This document shows, in pieces, positions 5,293 to 7,261 of a stretch of 7,261 nucleotides of DNA; positions within the stretch are counted from its first letter, which is position 1; every line of letters begins with the position of its first letter. The notes under the pieces were generated by a model. That model saw only the letters and a list, made by a program, of their open reading frames with translations, did not search any database and was not told the DNA's origin. Both the position numbers and the translations under genes were made by a program. The DNA is from JASEHD01 sp964471945 (GTDB taxonomy: Bacteria > Bacteroidota > Ignavibacteria > UBA10030 > SZUA-254). The stretch covers positions 1 to 7,261 of the forward strand of contig CAYYIJ010000100.1 in NCBI GenBank assembly GCA_964471945.1, in the 5' to 3' direction.

Positions 5293-7191
5293 CTAACCGA
5301 AATTAACAATCTTACCGCGATCGGTTATAATGTTAAATATAACTCTTGTGATAACGATAGCGCTAAACATGCTTGCTGCAATCCCGATCATCAAAGTAAG
5401 TGCAAATCCTTGAATTGGACCACTGCCAAATTGATACAAAATCACACCCGTAAAAAAAGTGGTGAGATTCGAGTCGAAGATTGCTGTGAATGCTTTCTTA
5501 TATCCGGTATCAATTGCAGCAGCGAGAGTTTTTCCAGTAACTGCTTCTTCACGAATGCGCTCGAAGATTAGAACGTTCGCATCAACTGCAACAGCCATCG
5601 TAAGTATGATACCGGCAATGCCAGGGAGTGTAAGAGTACCATGAAATCCTGCAAGCACAGCAAGCACAAAAAGGAGGTTGAGCAATAATGCTAAATCTGC
5701 CATTGTTCCTCCCATCCGATAATAAATAAGCATAAAAAATATTGTTAAGCCGAATGCGAGGAGTGAAGAGAAGATTCCTTTTCGGATAGAGTCTTCGCCT
5801 AATGATGGACCGACTGTGGTTTGTTGAATAATATCAACAGGGGCAGGTAAAGCGCCAGCTTTAAGAACGATTTCCAGAAGCTTGGCTTCTTCAACGTTTT
5901 CCATGCCGCTGATTTCTGAATTGCCACCTATAATTTTTGTGCGTACAACAGGTGCCGAAAAACAGGCATTATCCATTATGATAGCTACCCGTTTATTGAC
6001 GTTGAGATCAGTAATGCGTGCCCAATCGCGTGCACCATCGCTGTTCATCTCCATTGTTACGATAGGTTGATTAGAGTTTGGATCAATAGTCGCACGGGCA
6101 TTAACGATAACACCGCCTGTTAATTCAGCCGGATTCTTAACTGCATATAACGTGAAATATTTTTTTCCTTCAGCTATAAAAGATGATTTTGCAGACCAAA
6201 CAAATGCCATATCTGTAGGTATCAGTGCCTTGATCTCTGGTTTGTTTAGTACACGTATTACTTTAGCTTTATTTTCATCGGCGGTGTAAAGCTCGCCGTT
6301 CCATGGGCGATCTTCTTGCGGCAGCATTCCCGCTATAGCAAAGAATGGATGCTCTTTCTCTAATTGCTCTCGTGCTTTTATTTGATCTTCTGGAAGTTGT
6401 GCCAGAGAAGTATCCATCGTCGCTGATGTATCTTCCTTAGCGGTATCCTGTTTTTTTGTTTTATTAGATGTATCAGCTAACGTCGAATCGCTCAGAGGGT
6501 TCCCCGCTAAGGTTTTATCAATCGTTTCATAAACCTTGGATGCAATTTCAGGATTATAAAGAAGTTTGAATTCAAGAAGCGCGGTCCCTTGTAACAATTG
6601 TCTAACCTCAGATTCTTTGCTTACACCGGGCAGCTCAACGATAATCCGCCGCCCTCCTGATTTTTGAATTGATGGTTCGGAAACCCCATATTGGTCAACG
6701 CGATTCCGAACAACCTCCATCGCCCGGTCGATTGCATTATCTGATTCATTCCGAAGTCGTCCGATAATATCATCATCACTATCGCGGATGCTGCCATAGT
6801 AACGACTCATACGAACTTCCTTGTTTTGGAATTTTTGTTTAAGAACATCGATAGGGTCGATTTCCGTTGTTGATTCTTCCAGACGGACTTCTTTCATAAT
6901 AGATTCAAAAAGTGAATCTTTATTTTTTGCCATATCGTCTAATAACTTCAGGACGTTTACTTCAAGCACGACTCTCATACCACCCTGGAGATCAAGCCCG
7001 AGCTTGATGCGTTTCATTCGTGTCTCACGAATAGCACCTTCGTTCTCCTCGAGATATTTTACACTATCTTCACCAACCAGGCTTTTTAATTCCTTTGTGA
7101 ACTTATAATCTTTGTACGTAGGATAGAGAAAATAAAAAGAAAGCACAACGGAGGCAAAAATAATAATTAACTTGCCACGATATTTTTTCAC
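5293..7191 (-). CDS. secD: protein translocase subunit SecD
   Basis: SecD is the larger partner of SecF in the proton-driven Sec accessory complex. The 632-aa protein has TM1 at about 8-24, then KLGLDLQGGMRVVLEV (63-78) opening the large periplasmic region. That region includes RAMEVVRNRVDQYGVSEP (156-173), RRIIVELPGV (181-190) and the second lobe with NSDGARDWARITDLNVNKR (383-401). Five helices follow from SLGEDSIRKG (463-472). In the fourth TM helix, AVAVDANVLIFERIREE (533-549) holds D537, the conserved proton-relay Asp. Residues about 230-262 form a Ser/Thr/Asp/Lys-rich linker inside the periplasmic part, making the protein somewhat longer than compact SecDs. The start is GTG at 7189-7191, preceded by AGGAG at the long spacing of 13 nt. 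The frame stays open to the window edge but has no ATG, GTG or TTG upstream. secF follows after 23 nt. Confidence 0.97.
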   Translation of the reverse strand: MKKYRGKLIIIFASVVLSFYFLYPTYKDYKFTKELKSLVGEDSVKYLEENEGAIRETRMKRIKLGLDLQGGMRVVLEVNVLKLLDDMAKNKDSLFESIMKEVRLEESTTEIDPIDVLKQKFQNKEVRMSRYYGSIRDSDDDIIGRLRNESDNAIDRAMEVVRNRVDQYGVSEPSIQKSGGRRIIVELPGVSKESEVRQLLQGTALLEFKLLYNPEIASKVYETIDKTLAGNPLSDSTLADTSNKTKKQDTAKEDTSATMDTSLAQLPEDQIKAREQLEKEHPFFAIAGMLPQEDRPWNGELYTADENKAKVIRVLNKPEIKALIPTDMAFVWSAKSSFIAEGKKYFTLYAVKNPAELTGGVIVNARATIDPNSNQPIVTMEMNSDGARDWARITDLNVNKRVAIIMDNACFSAPVVRTKIIGGNSEISGMENVEEAKLLEIVLKAGALPAPVDIIQQTTVGPSLGEDSIRKGIFSSLLAFGLTIFFMLIYYRMGGTMADLALLLNLLFVLAVLAGFHGTLTLPGIAGIILTMAVAVDANVLIFERIREEAVTGKTLAAAIDTGYKKAFTAIFDSNLTTFFTGVILYQFGSGPIQGFALTLMIGIAASMFSAIVITRVIFNIITDRGKIVNFG

Positions 7192-7204
7192 GTAATGATC
7201 TTTA

Positions 7205-7209
7205 CTCCT
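7205..7209 (-). promoter_or_regulatory. Shine-Dalgarno of secD, long spacing
   Basis: AGGAG on the minus strand lies 13 nt before the GTG start of secD. That is longer than the usual 5-9 nt, but no other start codon in the secD frame is available between it and the coding region. No promoter could be recognised in the 70 bp upstream of secD that are visible. yajC often lies upstream of secD, but that region is outside the window. Confidence 0.5.
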
Positions 7210-7261
7210 AAATCGAAAAAATGATAGAAAAAGGACAGCTTTATTGAATTCTGAAGTAAAA

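Overview
The window is AT-rich (roughly 40% GC by eye) and looks like a chromosomal housekeeping locus from the Bacteroidota/Chlorobiota/Ignavibacteriota side of the FCB group. Four observations suggest this: AT-rich codon use, weak or absent Shine-Dalgarno sequences before several genes, separate secD and secF genes (most Bacteroidetes carry a fused SecDF), and a histidine kinase with an 'AHQLGTPLSSLLGW' H-box. An Ignavibacteria-like source is my best guess. It is an inference from style, not from a marker gene.

Layout. Positions 1-569 hold no confident gene. They contain a 55-bp direct repeat (two copies, 98 bp apart, the first touching the window edge), a possible sigma70-like promoter at 242-270 overlapping a small palindrome, and a 37-codon ORF with one membrane segment. 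At 570-1394 on the + strand is an exported PAP2-fold membrane phosphatase-like protein whose phosphate-binding motifs are altered. It meets the other genes tail to tail, with 15 bp between stop codons.

Everything from 1410 to 7191 is on the minus strand. In transcription order it is secD, secF, a small STAS-domain (anti-sigma-factor antagonist type) protein, purA (adenylosuccinate synthetase) and an orphan membrane sensor histidine kinase. secD-secF-STAS are closely spaced (23 and 13 nt) and look like one operon. A strong hairpin with a T-run (3917-3951) follows the STAS gene and ends only about 16 nt before the purA start codon. It is therefore either the end of the sec operon or an attenuator in the purA leader. 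The purA stop codon is 4 nt from the most likely start of the kinase, so those two are probably co-expressed.

Functionally, SecD and SecF form the proton-driven accessory complex of the Sec translocon. PurA makes the first committed step from IMP to AMP. The STAS protein and the kinase are signalling parts whose partners (anti-sigma kinase/phosphatase, response regulator) are not in the window. No mobile element, CRISPR array, tRNA or rRNA was seen. I found no clear new multi-gene system. The points most worth a second look are the PAP2 motif changes, the repeat block, the hairpin before purA and the placement of the two signalling genes.
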